Part shown: positions 1 through 8,966 of the stretch, one piece after another | How the letters are laid out: every line of letters starts with the position of its first letter | How positions within the stretch are numbered: position 1 is the first letter of the stretch | From: JADHOX01 sp038120515 | GTDB lineage: Bacteria; Pseudomonadota; Alphaproteobacteria; Rickettsiales; JABIRX01 | Length of the DNA: 47,494 nucleotides | Direction: 5' to 3' | Assembly (NCBI GenBank): GCA_038120515.1 | Contig: JAYOLW010000012.1 | Coordinates: forward strand, 1-47,494 | The notes under the pieces: model-generated | Databases searched by the model: none | What the model saw: the letters and a program-made list of their open reading frames with translations, nothing else | What the model was told of the DNA's origin: nothing | Translations under genes and position numbers: made by a program

Positions 1-1420
1 ATGGTTGTCTAAGATCAGATATCATTTCAGCAAAATCTTGTCCCCCTTCAAAACTTTGATCCTGATCAAATGAATTTTGAATCTGTTGACCATTATGAGT
101 TTTAACTTGACGACTCTCATGAACAGTAGGTTGGAGCATGCTTTTTAAACCTTGTGTAAAATCCCTTGACCCTAACTTATTTTTCCCCTTTGGAGGACTA
201 TCCATAATTTTTTTTTGTCCCACATATACTGCTGCTGCAGCATTTTCTTGCCTACCATAATCACCTTTACTACTAGAACATGCAGCTGAATGAGAAGCAT
301 TTTGACCAAGCTTAGTAAAAATATTACCTGTCTGTCTTAATACAGTTTGAGTTATATGGCATGTTATAAAATAATTTTGGTTAACATCAGCTAAATCTAA
401 CTTTTGAGTATTTTGATTTGTTTTACTTTTGCTTACAAACGAATTACTATAATTCTTGAGCCAAGATATTCTAGTTACAAAAATGTTTTCACCAGCAATA
501 ATTTCTCTAAAATAATTCATAAAATCATCAATTGCTGACATACAATGATCACAAGGTGCAAGTTCAGTAGCTATATCAAGTAAGAAAGTAGCATTATGAA
601 TTTGAGCCTGAAAATCAGCATCACGAACTCTTAAAATTTTATCTAGAGTTTTATAAATTGACGCTAATATAAACTGTTCAGAATGATGAGTGCTTTTTAA
701 TAAAGCTTTATGCTCTTTTGAATTTACCTCTCTATTACTTAATTTCTCTCTAGCAAATTCTTTTAATTTTTTTACGATAGGATCATCATCTAATTCAGTT
801 ATTGAATATGTACTCCTTAATTTCTGGAACTCAATAAAACTAGCCTCGGCTCTTCCAAAAAGATCTTCTGGATGTACTATTACTTCATCATCAGAAGATC
901 GAGTTATTTGAATAGAAAAAGGTTCTTTTCTTTGGTCATAAGGTATAATTGTCAATACACCTAAAGCAATATTTGCATGACTTCGAGAAGCAGATGTTAA
1001 TTTAACATCTATCGCATTACCTAACTTTTCAATTAGTGCATCTTGTACAGTTGTAGCAACAAATTTTTGTTTTTGTTTTTCGGGCGTAATAGAAGAATTT
1101 GTATCTGAACTTGATGGCAAATTAAGCTTTGTAAATTGCTCTGGTAGTTTTGTATCAGATGTTCCAACAGACAAAAAACGATATTCTGGATCTAGTCGAG
1201 CTACAGTCTTTAAAGCTGATAGCCGCTCGTCTTGAACAACCTCATCTGCAGCAGCTCTTTGTTGACTTTTACCTGTAAATGGTTGTGTTTGTTCAACCTC
1301 ATCTGCAGCAGCTCTTTGCTGACTGTCAATTTTTAAGGAATCAGCAAAAGATACCCCCTCTATTAGATAGCTTTGCTGAGACTTATCACCTTTTGTTATT
1401 GCATTTATATTTTCACCCAT
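1..1420 (-). CDS. Predicted deaminase-fold effector, paralogue A (C-terminus beyond window)
   Basis: The reading frame is open from an ATG at 1420 to the left edge, about 473 codons, and is incomplete at its C-terminus. A GAGGTGA ribosome binding site lies just upstream of the ATG. Residues 246-248 read H-S-E and residues 289-293 read P-C-D-H-C, the zinc-binding and catalytic HxE ... PCxxC signature of the cytidine-deaminase-like superfamily. A helical stretch separates the two motifs, and a conserved RISWL strand follows the second. The N-terminal 65 residues are low complexity and carry a duplicated QQRAAADEV element; the C-terminal part is Q/S/K rich. The gene is homologous over most of its length to the gene at 2334-4067. 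Secreted or injected deaminase toxins are known in bacteria and have been proposed in Rickettsiales. I see no signal peptide, and the substrate (nucleotide, nucleic acid or protein) cannot be told. The family call rests on motif spacing only. Confidence 0.6.
   Translation of the reverse strand, partial: MGENINAITKGDKSQQSYLIEGVSFADSLKIDSQQRAAADEVEQTQPFTGKSQQRAAADEVVQDERLSALKTVARLDPEYRFLSVGTSDTKLPEQFTKLNLPSSSDTNSSITPEKQKQKFVATTVQDALIEKLGNAIDVKLTSASRSHANIALGVLTIIPYDQRKEPFSIQITRSSDDEVIVHPEDLFGRAEASFIEFQKLRSTYSITELDDDPIVKKLKEFAREKLSNREVNSKEHKALLKSTHHSEQFILASIYKTLDKILRVRDADFQAQIHNATFLLDIATELAPCDHCMSAIDDFMNYFREIIAGENIFVTRISWLKNYSNSFVSKSKTNQNTQKLDLADVNQNYFITCHITQTVLRQTGNIFTKLGQNASHSAACSSSKGDYGRQENAAAAVYVGQKKIMDSPPKGKNKLGSRDFTQGLKSMLQPTVHESRQVKTHNGQQIQNSFDQDQSFEGGQDFAEMISDLRQP
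1238..1324. repeat. Two 30-bp direct repeats inside the paralogue A gene
   Basis: The segments 1238-1267 and 1295-1324 are identical except for one base (1262 versus 1319). The period of 57 bases keeps frame and duplicates the peptide SQQRAAADEV with 19-residue spacing. A degenerate version (QRSAAAED) occurs near residues 90-96 of the second deaminase-like protein. The element therefore looks like a conserved N-terminal module of the family that has duplicated here. Confidence 0.8.
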
Positions 1421-1450
1421 ATCAATCACCTCAAAGAACTAATAACACAG

Positions 1451-1468
1451 AGTTGTCAAAAGGCAACT
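1451..1468. promoter_or_regulatory. Small hairpin in the divergent intergenic region
   Basis: AGTTGTC and GGCAACT (one G-T wobble) flank an AAAA loop between the divergent genes at 1420 and 1545. It could be an operator or a leader hairpin. A TATAAT at 1509-1514 could serve as the -10 box for the plus-strand gene, but I see no convincing -35 partner. Confidence 0.25.
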
Positions 1469-1544
1469 ATTTTGTGCAAACAAAGCAAAACGCTTGAGTT
1501 TATAAAAATATAATTTATTTAATCATCAAAATTTAGAGATAAAC

Positions 1545-2333
1545 ATGGCAAGAGAAGCAAGTCCTGCAAAAGATTTTCATTTATGTAAAATTTATAATTT
1601 ACCTGAACCAACAACAGAAGGTTTTGACAAATTAATCTATGGAGGTGCAACAATAGCAGAAATTCAAACTTTTTTGTCATCTAAGAGAATCACAAAAAAT
1701 AGCTTTAATAACGCAATTATCTATGCAGTTGTTTTAAAAGATATTGTGACCGAACCTGAAAAACAAGATCAATTTGAAGCGATTTTTAAGTTTATCCTAC
1801 AAATGCCAGATATAAGATTTGCTGATCTAAAATTAATTAATGACATTGTTCAAACAATTATTCAACAAAATCATAGTGCAGAAATAGGACTTAAGCTTCA
1901 ATACTTGAATAACCAGGCTTTAATTTTCATGATTCGAGCAAACGAAATTGATAAACTTTATCAAACATTAGATAGTGTTGATTCGATTAAAATTCAAAAA
2001 GGAACATTTTTTCATGCGGTAGCATTCCCATTTATTGCACATTTTTTTAGTCAGGATAATAAAAATCAATATGATATTTTTGTTGCAAATGTCAAAACCC
2101 TAATAACAAAATTATTAGAAAGAGCTGATGAAATAATTTTTGCCCCAGAGTCAAATTTCCTTTATCTGTTGGAACAAGAATTTTTAACACAATCGAATGA
2201 TCCACAAAAGTCCACACTTCCAGATTATGTCTTCACTGCATATTTAAACAACAAAGATGGTCTAATAACAGATTATTTAGCAACACTAACCCAAAAATTA
2301 GGTTTATCAGATAACAAAGCACGCATATTATAA
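1545..2333 (+). CDS. Hypothetical helical protein between two deaminase-like paralogues
   Basis: This is a complete 262-residue frame starting at ATG with only a weak AGAGAT upstream. I do not recognise a family. The protein is predicted mainly helical, rich in Ile, Leu, Phe, Asn and Gln, with no signal peptide, membrane segment or obvious enzymatic motif. It is divergent from paralogue A, separated by 124 bases, and its stop codon directly abuts the stop codon of convergent paralogue B. Its position between two predicted deaminase effectors makes an immunity, chaperone or co-effector role possible. That is inference from location only, and an independent accessory protein is equally compatible. 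Confidence 0.7.
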   Translation: MAREASPAKDFHLCKIYNLPEPTTEGFDKLIYGGATIAEIQTFLSSKRITKNSFNNAIIYAVVLKDIVTEPEKQDQFEAIFKFILQMPDIRFADLKLINDIVQTIIQQNHSAEIGLKLQYLNNQALIFMIRANEIDKLYQTLDSVDSIKIQKGTFFHAVAFPFIAHFFSQDNKNQYDIFVANVKTLITKLLERADEIIFAPESNFLYLLEQEFLTQSNDPQKSTLPDYVFTAYLNNKDGLITDYLATLTQKLGLSDNKARIL

Positions 2334-4067
2334 CTAAATTGTCCAACCCTGATCATCTTCCCTCCTATTATATTTAACTTGTCGTACTTTATCTTGAAAC
2401 GAAGTTGAATTATAACCTTTACCTTTATAATCAAAACCACCATAAGTAACTGATGTTGTTGACGTTTTCCAACCTTGCATTCTGACTATAGGAGGTGGAA
2501 CTAAAGCAGACCCCTCATATCTTTCTGAAGCTACTGGATCGACTTCATCTGGCCCAAAATCTAAACATGATGCAGTAACAGAAATCGCTTCACCAGTACC
2601 TTTTAATAACATAGCATCATATTCTTTTCTTAAATTCTGCACGCTTGCTTGAGTCGGACGTGGATTTTGTCGAGGAGGTGATATACAGAAGCCAAGACCA
2701 GAACCAAAAGTCATTTCTATTTTACTCAAATCCTCACGTTCTTGTGATTTAGAACTACTTGAAACAGAGGAGGCTTTGACGGCACTATTACCCGAAGGAG
2801 TGGAATATTTACTATGATCCTGTGCCATTTCTGGTGTAACCTTGCAAAAAAACATATAGTTTTTTTTTGTATCAGATATTTCTATTGGTTCTGATAAATA
2901 AGAATCTCGTTCTTGTGTTTTTTGATGATATGTTTCTGAAATTTGTGAAGGAGATTGACCCTGATTATAAGCTTCAAGCCAACTCACTCTTGCAACTAAA
3001 TAATTTTGGCCCGGAAAAATCTCATCTCTAATTTCATTCAAAAAATCATTAATTCTATTTACACAATGATTACATGGTGCCAATTGGGTTATAATATCAA
3101 GAATAATAGTTGCATTATCAAATTCAAACTTACTTTCTTGAAGAGCTAATAAAGACTTTTTCATAGCCGCCATTAGAAATTGTTCAGAATGATGAGTATG
3201 TTGTCTTAAAAGGCGGCCTATTTCTTTATCCTCTAAAGACTGTTTTACTTTACTCTCTTGAATTAACTTTTGCAAAGCTTCACGCTCCTGTACTTCTTTG
3301 CAGAAATATGTTTTATGCAGATCAAAAAAGTTTGCATGAGTATCTGCTTCATCACTGTCATATTGACCAAAAAGAACTGCAGGCGTAACATATTTAGAAC
3401 CATCACCATTAACATTAATAAATAATTGCTGTTTATTTGGGTCATGAGGTATAATAGATAATTGTGCATTGGCTAAATTACCCCTATTTTTATGTTTTTT
3501 TGTTAATTGTGCATTTTCTGTTTCACGTTGCTGAATCGCATCTAACAACCCAACCAATAAACCAGATTGAGTTGTCTCAGCAAGCCTACTGCTTGATTGA
3601 CCAACAGCTTTTTTTGTTCTTACAGGAGTGTGAAATCCAATACCTAGCTCAGGTGATTTTCTAATATTTAATTGAGTAAATTCCGGTGGTAAAGATTTTA
3701 CCTCTTGAGCACTGGTTTTACTTAAACCATTATCTATAAAGTAAAGAGAATCAGAATTTATTTTTATTCGATCAGGATCTTCTGCTGCTGCAGATCTCTG
3801 CATGGGTCTCGTTGTTTCCTCAGCCGCAGATTTACCTTCATCACTATTACTTCTTGATCCCAAGACTTTTCTTTTAACGTCAGACTTATCTTGTTTAACA
3901 AAACCTTTATCCCCTTCTGTATTCCTATGAGAGACATTTTCCTTGCCGTCACTATTATGAATAGTCGCAGTTGGAGTTTTATCCGCAGCCATCTCTTGGC
4001 TTCTTGCAGACTGCGAAGCTTCTCTACCCTCACCTCTTTCTGTTCCAACTTTCTTTCCTTCCGGCAT
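2334..4067 (-). CDS. Predicted deaminase-fold effector, paralogue B
   Basis: This complete protein has 577 residues. Residues 1-100 are disordered, charged and Ser/Lys/Glu rich. Residues 120-250 contain blocks shared with paralogue A (LPPEFTQLN and a SIIPHDP segment). H293-S-E295 and P331-C-N-H-C335 form the HxE ... PCxxC signature of the deaminase superfamily, followed by a VSWLEAY strand. The last 170 residues are Ser/Gly rich with weak conservation. Spacing between the HxE and PCxxC motifs (about 36-41 residues) is similar in both paralogues. The family resembles bacterial toxin-type deaminases; possible relatives are the OTT_1508-like group named from Orientia, but I cannot assign a subfamily. 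No classical signal peptide is visible, so export would need a type IV or similar system. A recognisable promoter precedes the gene. Confidence 0.65.
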   Translation of the reverse strand: MPEGKKVGTERGEGREASQSARSQEMAADKTPTATIHNSDGKENVSHRNTEGDKGFVKQDKSDVKRKVLGSRSNSDEGKSAAEETTRPMQRSAAAEDPDRIKINSDSLYFIDNGLSKTSAQEVKSLPPEFTQLNIRKSPELGIGFHTPVRTKKAVGQSSSRLAETTQSGLLVGLLDAIQQRETENAQLTKKHKNRGNLANAQLSIIPHDPNKQQLFINVNGDGSKYVTPAVLFGQYDSDEADTHANFFDLHKTYFCKEVQEREALQKLIQESKVKQSLEDKEIGRLLRQHTHHSEQFLMAAMKKSLLALQESKFEFDNATIILDIITQLAPCNHCVNRINDFLNEIRDEIFPGQNYLVARVSWLEAYNQGQSPSQISETYHQKTQERDSYLSEPIEISDTKKNYMFFCKVTPEMAQDHSKYSTPSGNSAVKASSVSSSSKSQEREDLSKIEMTFGSGLGFCISPPRQNPRPTQASVQNLRKEYDAMLLKGTGEAISVTASCLDFGPDEVDPVASERYEGSALVPPPIVRMQGWKTSTTSVTYGGFDYKGKGYNSTSFQDKVRQVKYNRREDDQGWTI

Positions 4068-4076
4068 AATGTTTCA

Positions 4077-4105
4077 ATCGTACCACAATTTTCAGGTCAG
4101 ATCAA
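4077..4105 (-). promoter_or_regulatory. Predicted sigma70-type promoter for paralogue B
   Basis: On the minus strand TTGATC (4100-4105) is followed by a 17-base spacer and TACGAT (4077-4082). The initiation codon lies about 10 bases further on, which implies a very short leader or leaderless mRNA. Confidence 0.45.
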
Positions 4106-4152
4106 ATATTTTTCTTTAAGAAAGTAATCAAAGATAAATCAATAATAATATA

Positions 4153-4818
4153 TTATTTCAACAAATTTAGAATATCTACTAAATCATCAACGACAATATC
4201 AGCACCAGCTTCTTTAAGAGAATTTTCAGCAACTTCTTGATCAAAATGCGCACCGGTAAAACCAACAGCATACATACCAGCTGATTTTGCAGCCAAAACA
4301 CCTGTTGGAGAATCCTCTACCACCATTGACTTAGCTGGTTCAACATTATGAAGCATAGCAGCATGTAAAAACATATCAGGATAAGGTTTGGGTTTTATCT
4401 GTTGATTGTGAGTAAATATATTATCTTCACCAAAAAACTCGAGTAATCCTGCTTGCTGCAGATATTTTACAACAAATTCTCTATGACCATTAGATCCAAC
4501 AGCCATTGGTAATTTGATTTCTGCAAGAACAGATTTAGCATTTGGTACGGCCTCTATTTTAGGAATATTCTCGATTGAGAATCTTTTTATTAAATTCCCA
4601 AATAAGCTTTTATCTATTTTGGTATTTTCATTTAATTCAACAATTTGACATAAATCTTTAAAACTTTTGCCATGAAATGTTTTTAAGCATAAATCCAAAT
4701 TATATTTTACAAAACCAAGATGATTTAATGCTTTTGAAACCGCTGTATTATTTAAAACTTCACTTGTGATTAATGTTCCATCACAATCAAAAATTATCAA
4801 TTCAAAAGATTGGCTCAT
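4153..4818 (-). CDS. HAD-superfamily phosphatase (phosphoglycolate phosphatase / phosphoglucomutase-like)
   Basis: The 221-residue protein carries the four HAD motifs. Nucleophile D11 and acid/base D13 lie in FDCDGT, S109 in AVGSN, K142/K144 in IKPKPYPD, and E168-D169 in VVEDSPTG. Residues 16-85 form the helical cap of the HAD subfamily I type. The fold fits small-molecule phosphatases such as Gph or YcjU-like beta-phosphoglucomutases; the substrate cannot be deduced. The ATG immediately follows the topA stop codon with no spacer, so it is almost certainly translated from the topA transcript, perhaps by coupling. Confidence 0.88.
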   Translation of the reverse strand: MSQSFELIIFDCDGTLITSEVLNNTAVSKALNHLGFVKYNLDLCLKTFHGKSFKDLCQIVELNENTKIDKSLFGNLIKRFSIENIPKIEAVPNAKSVLAEIKLPMAVGSNGHREFVVKYLQQAGLLEFFGEDNIFTHNQQIKPKPYPDMFLHAAMLHNVEPAKSMVVEDSPTGVLAAKSAGMYAVGFTGAHFDQEVAENSLKEAGADIVVDDLVDILNLLK

Positions 4819-7287
4819 TTATTTTTTACTATTTTTAATTATTTCAATTGCTTTATTTAAATCTATCTTATCAGAATCTAGATCTTTTCCAATTGAATAA
4901 TTCTTTTTAGCATATTTTAAATAAGCTCCATATCTTCCAGAATTAAGAGTAATCTCGTCATTAGTGTCTGGATGATTACCAATAACTTTACCCTGAGCTT
5001 TTGAAGTTTTCGTTCCGTAATTATCAATAATGGATATAGCTTTATCAAGCTCTACTTCAAAAACATCATCTTCTTTTAATGAATAAAACGTCTTTTCATA
5101 AAGCAAATATGGCCCAAATTTACCATATGAAGCTTTTATCTCAGTATTTGTTTTTGGATGAACGCCAACAGTTCTAGGCAGTGATATTATTTTGAGGGCC
5201 GTCTCACGATCAATATTATCTTTATCAATATTTTTTGGAATTGGATAATTTTTTGGTTTATTGGTTTTTTTGTTCATTACAGCAATATATGGTCCATAAG
5301 GTCCTTGCTTTAAATCTATTGTATTACCATTTTCATCAACACCAAGATCAGAAGGCTCAATTTGAGCATTAGCTACTGCATCTTCAGCAGATATATTACT
5401 ATTTAATGGTCTTGTATGCTTGCAATCAGGATAAGTATTACAAGATAAATATGCACCAAATTTTCCTGTCTTAAGAACTAATTTGCCTTTTTTACATTCT
5501 GGACAATTAGGCTTACCATCTACCCCAAATAATAAAACATTAAGTTCATTAGTTAGTTTATCAGCAATTTCAGGTGGAGCTTTTTCCTGAATTTTATCTA
5601 TAATATTTTCAAAACCTTTCCAGAAATTACCAAGAAAATCTGTCCAAACTAAATCGCCATTTGAAATCACATCAAGATCTTCTTCAAGCTTTGCAGTAAA
5701 ATCATATTCAAAATATTGTTCAAAAAAAGACACTAAAAAAGCTGTAGTCACTCGACCTTTAATCTCAGGGACGAATTTTTTGGCATCAAATTTAGCATAA
5801 CCTCTATCAACTAATATCGAAATAATAGATGAATATGTTGATGGACGGCCAATACCAAGTTCTTCAAGTTTTTTGACTAAGCTCGCTTCTGAATATCTAG
5901 GAGGCGGCTCAGTAAAATGCTGATTACCATTAACATCGATTAAATTTAGGTTTTCACCTTTATTAAGGTTCGGTAATAAATTTCCAGCTTCATCTAACTT
6001 AACAGGGTAAAGTTTTAAAAACCCGTCAAACTTTACTGTGCTTCCTGTTGCTCTTGCAACCGCAGAATTATCATTAGCATTTATTGTAAATCTAACATTT
6101 GCCATTATTGCATCAGCCATTTGCGAAGCAACAGCCCGATCCCAAATTAACTTATAAAGTTTAAATTGCTGATCATCTAAATATTGTTTAATTTTTTCAG
6201 GTGGAAACTTGAAAACTGTTGGCCTTATTGCCTCATGAGCCTCTTGAGCATTTTTAACTTTGCTTTTGTAAATTCTTGGAGATTTTGGCAAATATTTTTC
6301 AGAATAAGTATCTTTTACATATTCACGAACAGCATCAACAGCCTCTTGTGCCATATAAATCCCATCAGTTCTCATATATGTAATCAAACCAACAGGGTCA
6401 CCACCAATATCAATACCTTCATATAATTTTTGTGCAACCATCATAGTTACTTTGGTACTCATACCTAATTTGCGTGAAGCTTCTTGCTGAAGTGTAGAAG
6501 TTGTAAAAGGCGCAAAAGGTTTTCTAAGTCTATCAGTTAATTCTACATCTGATAGGATGTAATTTTTAGTTTTAAGAACCGATAAAACATCATCAGCTTG
6601 ATCTTTATTTACTAAACTAAATTTCTCTAATTTATCTCCTTTAAACTCAACCAACCTTGCTTCAAATGCTTCTTTAGTGCTTCCAGAAAAGTTAAATAAA
6701 ATTGACCAATATTCTTTCTTTTGAAAAACTTCGATTTCTTTTTCACGCTCACATAAAATTCTAAGAGCAACTGATTGTACTCTTCCTGCAGACATACTCC
6801 CTGGAAGCTTACGCCACAAAATTGGTGATATTGAAAAACCAACTAGATAATCTAAAGCTCTTCTAGCTTGTTGCGCGCTTACTAAGGCATCATCAATCTG
6901 CCTTGGCGCACTAATAGCAGCCTTAATTGAGGTTTTGGTAATTTCATTGAAGGCAACTCTTGAAACCTTAATATCTTTAGGTAATTTTTTAGTTTCTCTA
7001 AGACTTTCTAATATATGCCAAGATATTGATTCCCCTTCACGATCAGGGTCCGTTGCTAGAATAAGCTCATCACAATTTTTTACAGTCTTAGCAATCTCAG
7101 TCATAATCTTTTTCGATTTTGGCGAAATCTGATATGACATTTTGAAATTCTGATCTGGCAATACAGAACCATTTTTAGATGGGAGATCCCTAACATGACC
7201 AAAAGAAGCTAAAACTTTATAGCCACTGCCTAAATATTTACCAATTGTTTTAGCTTTTGCTGGCGACTCTACAATTACTAATTTCAT
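4819..7287 (-). CDS. topA: DNA topoisomerase I
   Basis: Type IA topoisomerase of 822 residues that relaxes negative supercoils. The TOPRIM domain is at the N-terminus (VESPAKAKTIGKYLG at 6-20, acidic DPDREGE at 80-86). The catalytic Tyr304 sits in TYMRTDG, and SAGRVQSVALR lies at 166-176. After about residue 590 comes a four-cysteine zinc ribbon (CPEC ... CNTYPDC), followed by repeated C-terminal KxGPY/KFGPYL/RYGAYLKY modules typical of alphaproteobacterial TopA. Upstream dprA is in the same orientation, a common dprA-topA arrangement. 163 bases separate the two genes, enough for its own promoter, though I could not fix one. Confidence 0.98.
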   Translation of the reverse strand: MKLVIVESPAKAKTIGKYLGSGYKVLASFGHVRDLPSKNGSVLPDQNFKMSYQISPKSKKIMTEIAKTVKNCDELILATDPDREGESISWHILESLRETKKLPKDIKVSRVAFNEITKTSIKAAISAPRQIDDALVSAQQARRALDYLVGFSISPILWRKLPGSMSAGRVQSVALRILCEREKEIEVFQKKEYWSILFNFSGSTKEAFEARLVEFKGDKLEKFSLVNKDQADDVLSVLKTKNYILSDVELTDRLRKPFAPFTTSTLQQEASRKLGMSTKVTMMVAQKLYEGIDIGGDPVGLITYMRTDGIYMAQEAVDAVREYVKDTYSEKYLPKSPRIYKSKVKNAQEAHEAIRPTVFKFPPEKIKQYLDDQQFKLYKLIWDRAVASQMADAIMANVRFTINANDNSAVARATGSTVKFDGFLKLYPVKLDEAGNLLPNLNKGENLNLIDVNGNQHFTEPPPRYSEASLVKKLEELGIGRPSTYSSIISILVDRGYAKFDAKKFVPEIKGRVTTAFLVSFFEQYFEYDFTAKLEEDLDVISNGDLVWTDFLGNFWKGFENIIDKIQEKAPPEIADKLTNELNVLLFGVDGKPNCPECKKGKLVLKTGKFGAYLSCNTYPDCKHTRPLNSNISAEDAVANAQIEPSDLGVDENGNTIDLKQGPYGPYIAVMNKKTNKPKNYPIPKNIDKDNIDRETALKIISLPRTVGVHPKTNTEIKASYGKFGPYLLYEKTFYSLKEDDVFEVELDKAISIIDNYGTKTSKAQGKVIGNHPDTNDEITLNSGRYGAYLKYAKKNYSIGKDLDSDKIDLNKAIEIIKNSKK

Positions 7288-7450
7288 AAAACTTATCTTT
7301 TAAAATATTATCAAATCCCAATGCTGAATTGACTCAAGAGTTGTTTTCTATGTTAAAATAACGGTCATACAAAGGCTTCTCATTTTCAATTTGTCAATTC
7401 TAATTTTGGCAAAACCCAAACTTATCATTTATCTAAATTTAGTTAATTAA

Positions 7451-8503
7451 TTACCTAACAAAAACTTTCTGGCTATGATCTATTATAATATTTCCTGACA
7501 TCTCAAGCTCTGAAATCAGTTCTAAAAATTCTGGTTGTATCAATTTTGAATCATACAGTAACTCTTCCATATTTATTCCTTGAGCTGGAATTAATTTTAA
7601 TAAAAACTTATTTTTATCTGTAAGATTTTCATTAATTTTATTTATACTCTCATCATTATTATCATTAAGTTTACGATCATATAAATTACACAAAAATTCT
7701 GCCAAATCTTCAAATGATGTAAAGATAATTGCACCATCAGCAATTAATTTATTCGATCCAACATGCCTAATGTCAAACGGGGCACCAGGAACAACTATTA
7801 GCTCTCTATTGTTTTCAATCACAAGCCTACATGTAAGCATTGAGCCAGACTTAATTTTAACATTACTTGCAATAGTCAAATTTGACAAACCAACAATAAT
7901 TCGATTACGCCTTGGAAACAATTTGGCAATAGGCGGACAACCAAAATTATTTTCGCTTAAAACTAGACCTTTAGATTTAATATCTTCAAATAGACGATAA
8001 TTTTGTTTGGGATAGCAAATATCTAGACCTGAGGCTATAACAGCGATAGTATTTTCAGCTCCGGCACCAATATGAGCATGAGTATCAACACCATTGGCCA
8101 ATCCTGAGACAACGACAAAATTATTATTTGATAAAAAACCAGCCAATTCTTTAACAAAATTTAAATCACTATAGCAGGCATTTCTGCCACCAATTATTGA
8201 AATTTTTGCTTTAGTCAGCAAATTTATATTTCCTTTACAAAAAATTAATCCTGGTGGATCAAAAATTTGTTTTAGTAATAAAGGATATTCATTTGAAAGA
8301 ATTGTCAAAATTTCTGCAGATTCTTTTTTAACCTGCATTAAAACAAAATCTAATTCAGATTCAGAAATTAAATTAAAATTATCCAATTTAGGCAAATAAG
8401 AATATTGTTCAAAATGATAAAACAATGCTTTTAAAGAGCTTTTATCATTTGATTTAGAAAGTAAAAGGCGAATTAACTTGCGTTCTATATCAGATAAATT
8501 CAA
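7451..8503 (-). CDS. dprA: DNA-processing protein DprA (Smf)
   Basis: The 350-residue protein has the Rossmann-like DprA core: an IIGGRNA strand-loop, SGLANGVDTHAH, FPRRNRIIVGLS and SGSMLTCRLVIE, then VVPGAPFD. About 70 C-terminal residues form the winged-helix domain. DprA loads RecA onto incoming single-stranded DNA during natural transformation. It is widely kept in Rickettsiales even in reduced genomes. The gene lies upstream of topA on the same strand. The ATG start leaves a 181-base divergent region to atpI. Confidence 0.95.
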   Translation of the reverse strand: MNLSDIERKLIRLLLSKSNDKSSLKALFYHFEQYSYLPKLDNFNLISESELDFVLMQVKKESAEILTILSNEYPLLLKQIFDPPGLIFCKGNINLLTKAKISIIGGRNACYSDLNFVKELAGFLSNNNFVVVSGLANGVDTHAHIGAGAENTIAVIASGLDICYPKQNYRLFEDIKSKGLVLSENNFGCPPIAKLFPRRNRIIVGLSNLTIASNVKIKSGSMLTCRLVIENNRELIVVPGAPFDIRHVGSNKLIADGAIIFTSFEDLAEFLCNLYDRKLNDNNDESINKINENLTDKNKFLLKLIPAQGINMEELLYDSKLIQPEFLELISELEMSGNIIIDHSQKVFVR

Positions 8504-8684
8504 ATACTTAATAACACAAATTATTATTTTTTATTAGAATGCTATTTTAGCTAAGGCAACAAATAATTTCAAATTAACAGCATTTTTTTCACCAACAAAT
8601 AACACTAATTAAAAAATACAAATTTATTATTGCTCATAAAACAATTTAGGCTAAAAAGTTCTTAATAATATGAACTTAAATTGA

Positions 8685-8966
8685 ATGAATAATTCAGAAA
8701 ATAACTTCGATAAAAAAATTAAAGAATTATCCGCTAAATTAGAAGACACAAAAACTTCAAGTAAAACCGCTGATAAAACAACATCTAATATGTCATTTGC
8801 CTTCAAAATTTCATCGGAATTAATAGCTGGAATTGCTATTGGTGGTTTTGTTGGATATTATTTTGATAAATATTTTCAAACAAAACCATTGTTCTTAATA
8901 ATTTTTTTGTTATTAGGTGTCGCTGCATCTTTATTAAATTTATATAGAGAAATAAAAAATGGCTGA
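8685..8966 (+). CDS. atpI: ATP synthase accessory protein AtpI/AtpZ family
   Basis: The 93-residue protein has a charged, probably coiled N-terminus (1-40) and two membrane helices (about 46-65 and 70-87). The first contains an AGIAIGGFVGYYFDKYF segment typical of the AtpI/AtpZ family, which assists c-ring assembly or Mg2+/Ca2+ transport at the F0 complex. It is first in the F0 cluster and its 3' end overlaps atpB by 8 bases, implying coupling. No good Shine-Dalgarno is visible. A weak TTGCTC-N16-TAAAAA element at 8630-8657 could be the operon promoter. Confidence 0.9.
   Translation: MNNSENNFDKKIKELSAKLEDTKTSSKTADKTTSNMSFAFKISSELIAGIAIGGFVGYYFDKYFQTKPLFLIIFLLLGVAASLLNLYREIKNG

Noticed and set aside
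690..911. Plus-strand open frame
   Set aside because: It lies antisense within the deaminase-like paralogue A gene and has no homology or ribosome binding site.
7288..7450. Possible small RNA or second promoter in the topA-dprA gap
   Set aside because: TTGACT and TTAAAA on the plus strand have imperfect spacing and there is no downstream hairpin or gene.
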